DNA from: Isoperla grammatica
Taxonomy: Eukaryota > Arthropoda > Insecta > Plecoptera > Perlodidae
Reading direction: 5' to 3'
Assembly (NCBI GenBank): GCA_945910005.1
Contig: OX246740.1
Coordinates: 51,682,526-51,746,525 of the forward strand
DNA length: 64,000 nucleotides
In this document: positions 47,301 to 60,222 of the stretch, piece by piece
Position numbering within the stretch: the stretch's first letter is position 1
How the letters are laid out: each line of letters starts with the position of its first letter
Made by a program: the position numbers and the translations under genes
Notes under the pieces: model-generated
What the model was told of the DNA's origin: nothing
Databases searched by the model: none
Seen by the model: only the letters and a program-made list of their open reading frames with translations

Positions 47301-48580
47301 TTGAATATGCTGCTATGTGGTTCCAATTCTTTACAGAGATGTTCTAGCTCATCCTCCAACGCGCCCCAAGGTAAGTTTCCTCGATAACACACACGCAATC
47401 CTGCGTACGGGTCCTTAACCTTGATAGATTGGTCCAACCAACAAAGATATGTTTGTATTCCACATTCCCAGGCAGCCTCGGCCACTTACTGTCCGTCCGT
47501 ATACCCGACGTTTCGACGAGCTACTGTGCGTGCACTTCACTTCACCACATCTCATCGCGTCCAATGTGAGCTAATTTACCTGTTTCTGTTCGATGACAAA
47601 ATATGCCAGATGGTGGGAGGGATTGAGATAGTTACAACCGCATAGGAGGTTTCGGAAATACTGCATCACGCATTCCACAAGGTAGTTACGTCATTGGGAT
47701 TTGTACATTTTATTCAATGCTTAACGATGTTGCTAAACATCACACAAAACAAGGTGAAAACAGTCTAGTTAGACCCAGATTGAATGCGTGTAAGAACTGA
47801 TGATCCCAGGCCAAAAATGAAACAAAATATATTAAAATGATGTTAAAATGTCTAAAGACTGCCATAAAAATACATGAAACGTTAGAAATACCTACACATA
47901 AAAATACTGTTGAAAATAAGAGAGCAATGGAGAGTTATTTATTATCAATAGAAGAATGATTAAAGCCACGATGGTAATGTGACACGAAATAAATTAAATA
48001 TTAAAATATAGTTAATTTAGATGGGCAACAACGAATGGAAGCGAAATGCAGAATATTATACCATTCACTAGTTTTCCTAAACAATTACATATACGTACAA
48101 ACAAACCGAAATCGTGCCTATTCAAGATACATAGATTTAGGTCAGCTAAATCTAGGATACATAAAACAATGAATTCTGATTCATCCTTTAAAAAAAATAA
48201 AAATAAAAAACATGAAGAATATTAGGCTCTCTTGAACACAAGTAACAAGTTAACGACCTATTACATGCGTGTTTCGCGCAACCATATTACCTAGCCCCCC
48301 TATATGCCCGTCCTTACGTCTGTCTGTCTGCATGTCTATCTATCTGTTGACGTGGCCACCTTGTTCGTATACCAAAACCATCTGTCTAACAAAGAATAGA
48401 AAATGAACCCCTCATCAAAAAAGATGGCCTTTATCCGACGGTCCAAACATTCACACGTCTGTGTTATAGACCGTAACACACAAAGCGTTGGATTTCCATT
48501 ATCGAACATAAGCAAATAACATCTCGCTCCTTGTAAGAAAACATTTTGATTATTGTGTCTTGATCGCGGGCTCCTCTTGT
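44331..48580. other. Unannotated intergenic DNA
   Basis: About 4.2 kb with no convincing exon, RNA gene or structured repeat. A B-box-like word (GGTTTGAGTCCCG, about 44718) hints at one decayed SINE near 44660-44745. Confidence 0.3.
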
Positions 48581-48586
48581 ACGGGA

Positions 48587-48604
48587 GGGGGGGGGGGGGG
48601 GGGT
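48587..48604 (+). repeat. Poly(G) run
   Basis: A G run of about 16 bases; simple repeat. Confidence 0.9.
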
Positions 48605-50110
48605 GATTGACAATTACAACACGTTATAACGAGGACCTTCGAGCTCTGGAGTAGCTATGCGGATGTCAAGCTGAGAAGATTCGCTGACAATGTAATGACG
48701 ATTACAGAATTAATGTGATTATTAATTATGTATCCACATTTATTGTTTAGGGTGACCCGTTGTTCCTGTTGTAAACAAATCAAAATAATACCAGACAGTC
48801 TTCGTTGATTTGATGTTTGCATGGACACAACTTCTACGTCTAAATGCATTCAAGTGGTTAAGTGTGTAGTTCTTCGATAGAAAAAGTTAAAAACTACTGC
48901 ATCTTGACGAAATTGTAGGCGACATCTAAAAAGTTTCTTCTCAGTATTAATTTCAAAAGACGATAAAAAAAAGTAATTGAATTGAAACTATATAGGAAGT
49001 TTTCCCGGTCTTAGTTTAGAGTTCACGGGTGGAGAGAGCTAAATAGCTTTCGCAGTTTTGGACGTTGAGACAGAGAATTGTAACATAGTCCGAATCCTTG
49101 TCAAGCACTAAGTACCTGTATAATGTGGTAACACCAATCCAATAAGATATTTGTAGACATATTACTTATTGTTTTTTTTTTAAAAAATAAGAACACGTCT
49201 GTTTTAAAAATATAAACTTACACATTTTTTTAGCAACTAATCAACTTTAACTATACAAACAGAAGCTTTTCACAAGAGGGTTTGTATTATGCCAGTTAAA
49301 CGGGCTGTTGGGTAACTACACATTGCGAGCAACTGTTAAACATCCAATTATTCAAATTAGGCCATAATTTCACTATAGTAGTTGGGTAAATATTCATCAC
49401 AAAGAAGGTAATTTAATCACATGATCTGGTCTTCCAGCTGTTATTATCCACATTTCTCATGTTTAATAAATCACATCCCGCTGGCAACCACTGTATTTAA
49501 TGGAGTCAACTTGGAGAAGGTACCAGCGTTTTTTTTTAGTGTATCATCTCTATTCGAATGGTGAACGAAATCCACAACAAATATTCATGCGTCATTCAAA
49601 CAAACATTACCATGGAGCATTGAATCTGCATCGCATTTATTTCACAGGACTACATTATATCCTACCACCACTCTTGTCTAATAATTATGCCATGAATTTC
49701 TTTCCCATCCTTCAGAAACGCCAACCGTCACCTCCTAAAATCCCACTCGAAATCCAATCTCCATACATTTGCATTCCCGACAATACCTCTTACATTTCCT
49801 AAAGAATAATTATAGCCTGTGATTGGACAATTCTTCGAGCGAGACGCCCAATATGGCCGCCTCTGACGTCATATTCATAAGTAATGGCAGCCATGCTCGT
49901 TAAGGGGTGGTTTTTCATACGAATACGAAAAGAGATTGGGAGCGATACATGGCGAGGGGGGGGGGCAGAGGGGGGAGGGGGTATAGTAATGTCTACACAC
50001 AACACTTCAATCCATCCCCTCTCGAATAGCGTCGACAGCCTCGCTATACAAATCACATGCAGACTTCCATCTTCAGATGTGTGTACACCAACCAGTAAGT
50101 ACACACACGG
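48605..50110. other. Unannotated intergenic DNA
   Basis: AT-rich; two G-rich patches near 49955-49980. No gene recognised. Confidence 0.3.
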
Positions 50111-50240
50111 CACAAGCGTCGAGATACCGGGCGAGGTGGCGCTAACGGGCTCGGGTTCGAATCCCACCAGCTGGTTGATGCTGCTACTTTGTACAATGAT
50201 GACGTTCATTGTCTCTTCGAGTCCCATCAAGGGAATTCAA
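50111..50240 (+). repeat. tRNA-derived SINE-like fragment
   Basis: B-box word GGGTTCGAATCCCACCAG preceded by GAGGTGGCGCTAACGGGCTC. The 3' part TACAATGATGACG is not shared with the 35886 family, so this could be a second SINE family. Confidence 0.5.
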
Positions 50241-50410
50241 ATACTTTCTTCTCAGTCCTAATGCGAATGTTGACACACCAACTTATTGGCTCGATGATAT
50301 CACTTCGGGCTCTGATTAAGAGGGTTCCGTGCTCGAATACCACTAGCAACAAACAATTGTCCGTCTCCCATGTTATGTGATCGCTTCATATACAACACAC
50401 ACAGCGGTCT

Positions 50411-50626
50411 CTCTTCTGATAGTTGGAGGTTTGGTCAAATTACGAGCCGGTGATTTACCGCATGTTGTCGGACATACTCGAACTCTTCTGATAGTAGGAG
50501 GTTTGGTCAAATTACGAGCCGGTGATTTACCGCATGTTGTCGGACATACTCGAACTCTTCTGATAGTTAGAGGTTTGGTCAAATTACGAGCCGGTGATTT
50601 ACCGCATGTCGTCGGACATACTCGAA
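50411..50626. repeat. Three tandem copies of a 72-bp unit
   Basis: CTCTTCTGATAGT begins copies at 50411, 50483 and 50555; each continues with GGTTTGGTCAAATTACGAGC and GCATGT(T/C)GTCGGACAT. Only a few substitutions separate the copies. Because 72 is a multiple of 3, all frames look repetitive; I do not take it as coding. Confidence 0.95.
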
Positions 50627-50639
50627 CAAACCACCACGC

Positions 50640-51544
50640 ACAATATTTGTAAATATTTATATTGGAAGCTTACCAGTTTTCAGCCAGGAAGGACGCAGCT
50701 AAAGCCTGAAAAGGAGAAAACAACGATATTACTTATAATAGTGATGCCAATTATTACTTTTTCTGCAACGGGTTGTTTCGGCGAAGGGCTGAACGTGTAG
50801 ACGCAAAGTCTTATGACCCTTCATGTATTAATTTATTGAGGACACATCACATCAACACATTCTTACATAAACAAAAGTTTTCATTGTATTTGTCCTTATG
50901 ATGGGTTCCTGACCTTTGGACGTAGAACAGCGCACATCAACGAACCAATCAGATTGTGTGATTCCGAACGCAGCTACATTCTGATTGGTTCGTCGTTCTG
51001 AGCTCTTTGACATCCAGGTCGGGAATCCCCCATTAGCAGCGACCCGACACAGCCGTCTTGGTACCGGAAGGAACCAAGACTGGAGAAGGAGTATTAGATA
51101 CGAAGAAAGAAGGTTATAGATCTTGCGTCTCCCAGTCACCCCGTGAGGTCCAGCCTGCTCGGACGCGACTGTACGCCCCTCACCTCTCGTTATGAGCGAG
51201 GGGACCCCCCTCCCCTGTAAGATGTGACCCAAGTGTCAGCAGCCATATCAGAGAGCTTAGCTTGTTGAGAGACCCATCTTTGGGAAGTATTTCTCATTGC
51301 TCTAAACCGTTTTAGCGTACTTGACTTAATGGATGTGACGCGATGCGATGGAAATCATGTTTGTGGTCGCCATGTTGGATTCGTGTGAAGCACTTTGGAC
51401 GCTCTAACTAAAGAGCTTTGCAATATGCAACACGATTGGAGTATCTACCACTCGCCAAAGTTATTACACAATTTAATTCACGTGTGAGATGTATGAGAGG
51501 TTTTTTCCATCCCACCGTGTTGAAAAAAGATATTTGTTGCTTTA
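50640..51544. other. Unannotated intergenic DNA
   Basis: A short inverted repeat around 50943-50996 (GAACCAATCAGA / TCTGATTGGTTC). No gene recognised. Confidence 0.35.
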
Positions 51545-51705
51545 TTTCTCCCTTATTGCAATCATGGTATTGAATGTGATGAGGGATGATAGATGAAAAT
51601 GAAGAACAATCACAAAACACCCATGTATTACACGAGATTCGAGCTCAGGTCCCCATAGTTGACGTACGCTTGGGACCTGGGCCCCAACGCACGAGCCATC
51701 AAATC
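51545..51705 (-). repeat. tRNA-derived SINE-like copy
   Basis: On the minus strand: GGCTCGTGCGTTGGGGCC (A-box region), GAGCTCGAATCTCG (B-box region), then ATCTATCATCCCTCATC, which parallels the tail of the 35886 family. Degenerate, so not a working tRNA. Confidence 0.5.
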
Positions 51706-52740
51706 AGTTCCTGTAACTGAGTATATATGAGTAGAAAATAAAGACAAATGAACCCTATGTATTTATCCAGTACACACAGGAACAAAGACAGAGCGACTAG
51801 CTCGAGAACCGAACTGCTGACTAAAAGAGGTTGAGGTGGAAAATAGGAGTGAAATGATACTATTACGTTCTAGCATGAGTTGTAACGCGACATTGAACTG
51901 ACTATAGACCCGTTTACATGGAGGATTGAACTTCGGGATTGTCTTGAATGTTCAATTTTGTTTTGTTTTTGTTGTTTTGTTGTTGAATGTTGTTATTGAG
52001 TGTTGAATGTTGTTAAACCCCAGTTCACACCTCATATATAGGCTAAGGCACTCCCTTAGAACGCAGGGAGTAACTCGAAAGAAGGATTAACTTTACCTTG
52101 TTGAATCTCGTCGCGTAAAGAGAATCTAGCATGGCCGGGATTGTAATGCTATAGTAAGTTCCCGAAATCAAACACAGCGTTCTAGAATGGGAGTGAACAG
52201 TGATTGAATTCAATGACGCCATGTAAACGCAAGTTTGAAATTGAATTCAATTCTATTTCAACTCAATTCCAATTTCACTCCTGCAATGAAGACGACTGTT
52301 TTATTAACTCTTGGCTGTCGGGATAAACTACGCATGGCTGTCAAGAATACTATTGACTCGGGCCCCGAAGACACGAGACAATTTATAATATGTGATCTGA
52401 TTTGTTGGTATATATTATACTTGTACTCATTCTTCTTTGTGTATTTTACATTTCTCCTACTCATAATAACGTTTCGACCCTACTTTTTATCTGATAAGCT
52501 ACTGTTACCTAAATCACTGTCCACACCACCATAACAGGTATATTAACAAACCTATCCACAACGAGAAACAAGTTGCTGATAATTTGTTTACCACTTACAC
52601 GTTGAAGAAGATAAGAGCTTTTTTTTACAGATAAAACATCCATTCAAAGAAGTTGTTAAGTAAGATATCCTGCAGAGAGCCGACAGTACGTCCTCCATGT
52701 CTTAATCTACCATTCACTCCGCAGAGCGTGAAGGGGTTGG
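51706..52740. other. Unannotated intergenic DNA
   Basis: A possible decayed inverted-end element is suggested by CCCGTTTACATGGAG near 51908 and CCATGTAAACGC near 52219. No coding exon is supported. Confidence 0.3.
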
Positions 52741-52744
52741 TTTT

Positions 52745-53028
52745 AAATGAGGGGCGGTTTCTTTTAAGGGTGCTTCAACTCTGCTTACGGTTCTTGATAA
52801 CGAAATCATTTCAGATTTCTGTGAGATGGAGATTTTTCCTTCGTCGCACGACGCGTCCACCAATAAATTGTATTAATTTTTACGCTAGACTTGAAAAAAT
52901 GCATGACAAAAGCGTTTTCCTCCTCGCATTAGCCTCCAAACGTGTTGTTTATGGGAAGAGCGGATTAAAAATGGCGATGAGTTTGCGTTTTCTGGTGGGT
53001 TTTTGTTTAAAACCGCCCCTCCATCACT
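52745..53028. mobile_element. Possible TIR element of about 284 bp
   Basis: Ends contain ATGAGGGGCGGTTT on the left and AAACCGCCCCTCCAT on the right, an inverted match of about 15 bases. The open frame through the element has no recognisable product. Confidence 0.5.
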
Positions 53029-54312
53029 AACTCATTGTCACGCTTGATCAACAGAAAAAAATGCCTCATCACACGTATGTAAATCGCATTCTTGTGCCGC
53101 CATCATGAAATCATCTATCGAGAAAAACTAGATGCATATTAATTTTTTAGATTTTGCTTTAAGACATGGTCTTGGGGAAGGTGAAGTGCACCTCTGTAGT
53201 ATGCACAAAGCTTGCTAAGTGGTTACAAATTTGATAAACGTTTTCCGCTTTACAGAGAGTATTCAGCTCGAAGCCTCCATTTGAAATACTGTGATCACAG
53301 AACGTATCATTATTAGATTGCTACATTTTGCTTTGAGGCTACTAAAAACGTCATGATATCTTTATCCGTGGACGTGTAAAATATTGTCCCAGACGTACAA
53401 TCTCTGGATAACTTGTTTTCACCATGACAACCGCCAATCAGAAGCTTGGAATGAGTGTAACGTTTATCGAATACGTTATAGTCTGTGATTATACACCCAT
53501 TGCATTCAGTAATTACAGAGAAACTTTCAGTCTCAATAATTGTACAAGATTCCCTTTATGATTGAATGAAATCTTCAGCCAGGGTGTCTGAGAACAGAAA
53601 CGGAGCTCACAACTAGTGCACCTGCTGCGTTAAGCCACCTCTATCACTGTGACCTTGTTGTGTGGGGGTAGACTCGACTACACGTGTGACCCGACTAAAT
53701 GGAACAACGTGAAGAACAGAGACCAGTCACCACTGATTAACGTTGTCTAGTGGTAGTGAATATTACGCCAATACTCACAACACACTCTATAGGTTCGATC
53801 ATCGGATGACGTGAATACAACGGAAACTCCTGTCAAACAATTCACGGCTTTCTTTTGACAGGAAACGACCACACATCAAATAATTCAATATGGCGTATAT
53901 ATACGCGTTCAATACAAACAAAACACAAACACAAACACAAAGGTGAGATAGGATTCGATTCTGATTAGTGATCTAGGATTCTTGTGTTTGGACAAGTTCA
54001 AATTAGTCGAGCCTAAGTCTTTACACGTCAAACGTGACAGAGAAATACGGTCAATTTTGTGAAATCTTACCCCCGCGTTTGTTGTCACTTTTAATTACAC
54101 GATTTTGGTACACTAGAAAAAAGTGTATGTATGGGTAAATAAATCAGTTGTCTCCGGTGTCTAGGAAATATATCATCAATGGGGGATGATTAGTTTTGAA
54201 ATTACCCCATTGATTGTGTTCAGCTTACCCTTAAACATCTGCACATTCATTCAGCTCGTATGACAGACATGTGTGATGTTTTCAACTATTTTTAGTCGTT
54301 ATGAAGATCGAA
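53029..54312. other. Unannotated intergenic DNA
   Basis: A minus-strand A-box-like word (GATAGAGGTGGCTTAACGCAG near 53645) resembles the SINE copy at 55577. Otherwise nothing recognised. Confidence 0.3.
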
Positions 54313-54565
54313 ATAATTCAAATATATTACAAAACAAGAGAGAAAAACGTGGAGTTTATATAAATTATTGTAGGATAAATCACACTTTTAACTGTAACCC
54401 TTTATTTTGCAAATAAAGATAAGGGTTACAGTTAGTTAATAATTCAAATAACTTATACTACAAAACAAGAGAGAAAAACGTATAGGGTTTGCATAAATTA
54501 TTGTAGGATCAATCACTTCTCCATCTGTAACCGATTATTTTGCAAATAAAGATGAAGCCAAAATA
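54313..54565. repeat. Tandem duplication, about 126-bp period
   Basis: Two copies starting ATAATTCAAATA (54313, 54439), sharing CAAAACAAGAGAGAAAAACG, AAATTATTGTAGGAT and TTTTGCAAATAAAGAT blocks. Confidence 0.85.
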
Positions 54566-55576
54566 CCCATCCAACAGTTTAATTTGAGTTCATAATCAAA
54601 TCATTTTGACAGCTAGCGAGATATCGTTGGCATTTTCTTTGCGAACAAGTTACTATTTTTTCCCACTGGAAGAATGGAAGAATACAAGACAAATTTTGAG
54701 CTCATGGGTAAGTTGATGTTAGTTTTATATAATTCACAAACAAGTAACAAGAATACTCAATAAACGAATGCAATTAAAACTAATTAAGCAATTGTTTCAT
54801 GATGATTAATCCATAAAATAAGTCAGTTTCACTCATATTTATGAATATTTTAACGCGCGTAGTAGCTCGCGAACTCATCCGCCATTTTCTCTGTCGCACA
54901 TGACTCGTTGTTGCGCGCACTCGCTTCTTTATGTTGCTATGAATAACCCCGCAATTACTGCCAGTAAACGAGTAAAATGGTGGTTAAATTCATGAAGACG
55001 CTCGGATTCATAAATATGAATATAATTGACGGGAAGGGAAAACTGAATTACTTACATTAGAGCGAATGCCCTAAAGGGGGCCACACCCTTACAAGAACCT
55101 TCCTTAGCGCGAGGAAATAATATTCTTTATGCATGGCTAAATATTCCTGATTCATCTCGAGGCCCATAGAAATACGAGACAAAAATGGCGGCCGAAATAT
55201 ACGCGGCTCTATAAGTGTGGGGTAAAAGGCCACGTGCTGTATGGGAGCACAATTGTGCGGAATAAATGTCACACATGACTGAGGTTGACTTCATATTACA
55301 CTCATTTCAGTTCATTGAGGGAGATTTTGAAATATTAATTGAACGAATCACTGATTTTCAAGTAGTTCTTAGTGAGTTGGCGGATTCATCAAAACTTAGC
55401 AAGAAAATATAATTATTCTGAAGTATACCACAATCGTATCGTTCATGTTTCGTAGGAATCTGTTAAGTAGAGTGCACACCAAACAGTTTTACGTGATGTG
55501 CCCCTCTTAGGTGAAGAACTATAAATTAAATCCATTATTCGCCTTGTGACAGAGGAAGACCTCAGGTAAAACGTTT
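54566..55576. other. Unannotated intergenic DNA
   Basis: AT-rich; inverted ATTCATAAATATGA words at about 54838 and 55005 could mark a decayed element. No gene. Confidence 0.3.
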
Positions 55577-55680
55577 TTCTCATGCTTGCGGGTGGCCAAA
55601 CTCAATCCGCAATCTTCCGAGCTAGAGTATACCACTAGCTACCGCTGAGCTACCTCTATCGGTGTCATAATTGTAATTTA
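55577..55680 (-). repeat. tRNA-derived SINE-like fragment
   Basis: Minus strand: GATAGAGGTAGCTCAGCGGT, a good A-box, followed by a degenerate B-box region (GGATTGAGTTTGG). Probably a SINE head, not a tRNA gene. Confidence 0.5.
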
Positions 55681-55989
55681 CACTTATATAATATCTCATA
55701 TCACAAACTAGACTAATATCATGGATGAATTAACATACAATCAATATTAGGTTGTCTTTCACTATTCTAAAAAAGGCACATTTGTGTTACAAAAACCTTA
55801 CTTTTTTAAGGATAGCACAAATGCAACAATAACGTGTTATATTTTTACGTGCGCAATGATATAACAAGTAAGCGAAAATAAAAACAATTTCCCTTTATAT
55901 ACCACCATGAGTCGATATCAACAAATACCAGAATGACTGCAAATCAATCATTGCCAATAACCGATCTGTAATGACGAAACGATGCATAT

Positions 55990-56898
55990 TGTTAGATAGC
56001 GAGAACCTACCGTGACATCCATCCAATTCCGTCGGCTCGGCCTCGAACCCACGGACTCCAAAGTCGACGGACCCGTAGAAGTACTGGGGCGTAGCTCTAG
56101 GGGTGGTTCTCACATCATAGGGATCGGGACATACCAATTCAGGTAGTTTAGGTCTTAGATTGACAAGACTTTGGTTCAAACAATTCGAGGAACCGCAATT
56201 TATTAGAATTAAACATTTATCCTACGTGGCTGAGTTATGGCGAATCTGTCTATGGGCATTCCAGGTCTGATGGACTTAACCTTCCTATCCAGAGGGTATC
56301 TGAAGTAACCCCTATACCTTGGCTTCCCGGTGGCTGACTCCGACCCCGTGTTGTGGCTATAGGCTCCGTCGTCCTGGTCCACGATCAGCCTCCATGTCCT
56401 TCCCTCTGGGTCTTCCGTCGTTCTTTCCACCGTTCTACCTTGGCACAGGTCTACCTCCTCTTCCGTTCCATGATTGAATGCCCCGAATTACACACGTGTT
56501 CCCACGCACCTAGACTTTCCTACGTCATACCCCAGTCACCCCCTCTCTGCCCTACGCTGGCTGTACTAAGTCATAAATTACCAATCAGACTACTCGGTTC
56601 GACCCCCTCCCATAACAATCACGAATGAGTGGGGCCAGGCTCTACTGACGTCACCACCGAACCAGCGCCCTCCTAAACCGAGTAGTCAGCGAAGTTGCCG
56701 CAATCATTGCCCTCAATACTGCAACAATTATTATTGAAATAACCAACGCTCTGGGCTGACGAAATAGCCAGCACAGCGCATACCTTAATTGTGAAAGAAA
56801 ACTGTAAATGACAAACTAACACAATCAAGATATCCATAAATCACCAAGAAGGAGATTACACCTGTAAAAGTTTTAAAGTACCAACTTGTACATGACAT
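55990..56898. repeat. 909-bp duplicated segment, copy 1
   Basis: Matches 60223-61131 in the same orientation at constant offset 4233, with only one difference that I noticed (T at 56144, C at 60377). The ends are abrupt: TGTTAGATAG on the left, TACATGACAT on the right. It has no TG..CA ends and no primer-binding site, so it is not an obvious LTR. It contains the coding-like minus-strand fragments described separately. Confidence 0.95.
56011..56480 (-). pseudogene. Gene-like fragments in duplicated segment, unknown family
   Basis: Minus strand. A first open stretch (about 56480-56209) reads EEEVDLCQGRTVERTTED.., then RYRGYFRYPLDRKVKSIRP.. and stops at RRINV. A second (56179-56011) reads LPELVCPDPYDV.., ATPQYFYGSVDFGV.., ELDGCHG and ends at a good splice donor (GTAGGT). 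Composition and the donor look like exons of an animal gene, perhaps captured or a duplicated pseudogene. I do not recognise the protein. The same fragments occur in the segments at 60223 and 61166. Confidence 0.4.
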
Positions 56899-58591
56899 CC
56901 GCCCCTCCCGGATAAGATTCGACCCCGAATCGTAGGGTGATTTATGGAAAGCCAGAAAACAAAGTGATAACCAAATTTGGCATCGGATGTATGACGTAAG
57001 CAAAATTACAGATAATTTGAAATTAAACAACCCACCCCCTTTACAAAATACGAAAAATTCACCAGGACCCATAGTCAAATTCCTCACTCCTCAGCCATAT
57101 ACATTCTAAAATGAAGCTACTATGAGTCATGATCTCTCCAGCACCCTTGTGCACACACCTGAAACCGAATAACATTCACAGTACGGCCTAGAGATCACGC
57201 TCCGCAAACGATGAAATGACCAGAAAACATAGATAAACAGAAATTAAAACTCATACTGCAATAAATAAAATAATCATAATTTCATGAAAGATAATAAAGA
57301 CAATACATCATGTACGAAAGTTAATAAAGACAATACATAATGTACGGTTCCTCCTCAATACAATGGACTCCGGAGTCGAACAATTCCTCGGCCCGGAGTT
57401 GTCTTTCCGCCGACCCGCTGACGGCAGCCAATCCACCCAAGCCAACAGATCGACGGTTCGAACACAGACCGCGGAGATGCAAGTGATACTGGAACACAAA
57501 AAACAACACGAGCAGTATGGTATTCCCGCACCTGCATCCCCCTCCAGCTACACCATTGTATATCATGTGTATCTACATACATTTAATAACGCTATTAAAC
57601 TACCAAGTTACTACATTACTACACTATTACTAGTTACTACACTACTGTGCAGACGATAACAACTGCCGTTCCCCAAAGAAACACTGCCCCGGAAAGTGGG
57701 TAGTTTCCATCATATGCCTCCTGTCATACAGAACAGCTGACAACGGAGCGACATTCAAATTTGTTCAACTCGATGTAAACATCAACAATTACGCGAGAGA
57801 CAAAACCACTCCGAGAAGCACTCCAGATAGTAGTGAGTCATGACGATAGTCGTCAGCACAATAGTGAAACTATGCCTTCCTCTCACTCCCTCCTACTCTC
57901 CTCAGAGAGCCGCCAACGTACAGCAAAGAATCACGCGTGACGTGTCACGGCACACATGAACAAACTGATGAATTCACCACGTAACACGTGAATGTGAATT
58001 ACATAAATCGACTTCCAAAAAACCCAACTCGAAACAATGACATAATTTGCTCATGTGATTTCAACAGCAACGTAACAACCATTACGGCAACCGCCAAACA
58101 AAATCAGTATCACCATAGAAAAAATTATACATGACTACAATGTAGAATCTGATGATCCCGGCCCACGTAAAATTCCTAACATCAAGTGACAAACACCCCC
58201 CCCCCTTAAGTTAGGGAGAGCGCAAGCAACTACAGGGATGTCCGAACAACAACATAAAAATAATACCTTAAACAAAAATACTTCTAAATTAAACTTAAAA
58301 ATACAATAAACTAATCATACATCCCCCCTAAACTACCACTGCAAGGCGATAAAGGGAGTATAAAAGGTAGAAGACCATAAACCTAAAAGAATATAAATCT
58401 AAAACGCTTAAACAATAAACCAACATGGACACCCCTGTCGAAAAACCAACCCTTACGGGACCTGAGTCACCGAATACTACACGTACTCAAAACAAGAACA
58501 TCCATAAAACCAAAGAGAGAACATGCACTCAAAACACACACACATATACACATGTTTACACGTACACGCGCGACAAAAGCGTACACATAAA
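56899..58591. other. DNA between the duplicated segments, part 1
   Basis: No exon recognised; a C run lies at 58195-58206. A B-box-like word on the minus strand (GGGGTCGAATCTTATCC, near 56915) may be a decayed SINE. Confidence 0.3.
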
Positions 58592-59238
58592 CCTCCCACG
58601 GTCATCCTATCGCCCTCCAAAGGCGCACATATGGACCTCCAACAGTCCCCCTCATCGCCATCCAAAGGCGAGCACATGGACCTCCAATAGTCCCCCTCAT
58701 CGCCATCCAAAGGCGAGCACATGGACCTCCAACAGTCCCCCTCATCGCCATCCAAAGGCGAGCACATGGACCTCCCACAGTCCCCCTCATCGCCATCCAA
58801 AGGCGAGCACATGGACCTCCAATAGTCCCCCTCATCGCCATCCAAAGGCGAGCACATGGACCTCCAATAGTCCCCCTCATCGCCATCCAAAGGCGAGCAC
58901 ATGGACCTCCAACAGTCCCCCTCATCGCCATCCAAAGGCGAGCACATGGACCTCCAATAGTCCCCCTCATCGCCATCCAAAGGCGAGCACATGGACCTCC
59001 AACAGTCCCCCTCATCGCCATCCAAAGGCGAGCACATGGACCTCCAATAGTCCCCCTCATCGCCATCCAAAGGCGAGCACATGGACCTCCAACAGTCCCC
59101 CTCATCGCCATCCAAAGGCGAGCACATGGACCTCCAATAGTCCCCCTCATCGCCATCCAAAGGCAAGCACATGGACCTCCAACAGTCCCCCTCATCGCCA
59201 TCCAAAGGCGAGCACATGGACCTCCAATGGACCTCCAG
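58592..59238. repeat. 45-bp minisatellite, about 14 units
   Basis: Unit CCTCCAAYAGTCCCCCTCAT, CGCCATCCAAAGGCGAGCAC, ATGGA. Thirteen regular units start every 45 bases from 58636 to 59176, after one diverged unit at 58592 and before a truncated one at 59221. The Y position mostly alternates C,T between neighbours, so the real repeat is partly a 90-bp pair. Because 45 is a multiple of 3 the array is open in several frames on both strands; the longest plus-strand frame (58425-59315) repeats HRHPKASTWTSNSPP. I see no evidence that it is translated. Confidence 0.97.
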
Positions 59239-60222
59239 TCGCACATATACATGTAAACACTGTATTTGTCATACATTCATACACACTACACGGTACACAT
59301 ACAAAAAAAAAGTGATTGCCCAGCTATAAACTATAGCCTTCTCCGTGCGAGCAAACAGCTGACGTGCGTAGAGCCTTGCTCAATGATACAAGAAACAACT
59401 CGCATTCCCCCCCCAAAAAAAACAAGAGAAAACAGTATGTAGAACTGAACAATACTCGACATACCAAGAGAGAGACAAGCAAACACACTCAAAGAACACA
59501 CCAGCCTGTTCCGCCACGCAGTGAGAGCAAGCGCGACGATGCTACGCCGAGCCAATCACGTCGCCCACTGCACCTGTAACGAGGCTCATCGCGCAAGCAC
59601 GACACAGCCCAATCCACGAAACGACAGAACACGCTCACACATACACACACAAATATACACACAAACACACACAACCATCATTCATCACTGTGAGCTAAGA
59701 CTTGGAATATCGCAAAAACAGCACCGCCCTACCGTTGACCAAATCCTAAGTTCACAACAGGACCTGCCGAGCTCTTATCACTTGAAAGCCACATATAAAA
59801 ACCTAGTTAACAGTACTTCACCACATGCATTACACAAAACATAGCATGGACTTCTTAAACAGCACCGTGTAACATGTTCTCTAGGAAAAATTCATGACTC
59901 TACAAGAGCTAATGACGTCAACAGAAACGCGATGCCACTGCACACACAGCAAAACAGCACAGAGATGAATGAACACTTCCTGACCGACATAGACAAACTA
60001 GCAAAGACTCATAGCCACGATATAGTAATTAAAATAAAAAAAATTGATTTAGAAAAAAAAAATTGGAAAACTGCCTGACCTGGGTAGTCCAAAAACACAA
60101 AACTAAGTTTTGCAACGGTGCTTTCACCATATGTTAGATCATAAAACAATTTGTCACAAAACTAAGTCCTGTGATAAACCAATTTGTCACAAAGCAAATT
60201 GGATCCGGCTGCCTCCACCATA
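59239..60222. other. DNA between the duplicated segments, part 2
   Basis: ACACAC-rich around 59637-59675. The word CACCATATGTTAGAT occurs at about 60127 and again at the left edge of the second duplicate (60217), a possible breakpoint trace. No gene recognised. Confidence 0.4.

Noticed and set aside
50377..50652. Small repeat protein from the 72-bp tandem units
   Set aside because: Frame kept open only by the repeat period; similar frames exist on the opposite strand.
52653..53030. 125-residue open frame
   Set aside because: Most of it lies within a TIR-bounded element and has no recognisable product.
58425..59315. 296-residue repetitive protein encoded by the 45-bp minisatellite
   Set aside because: The unit length is a multiple of 3, so frames stay open by construction on both strands; flanks do not look coding.
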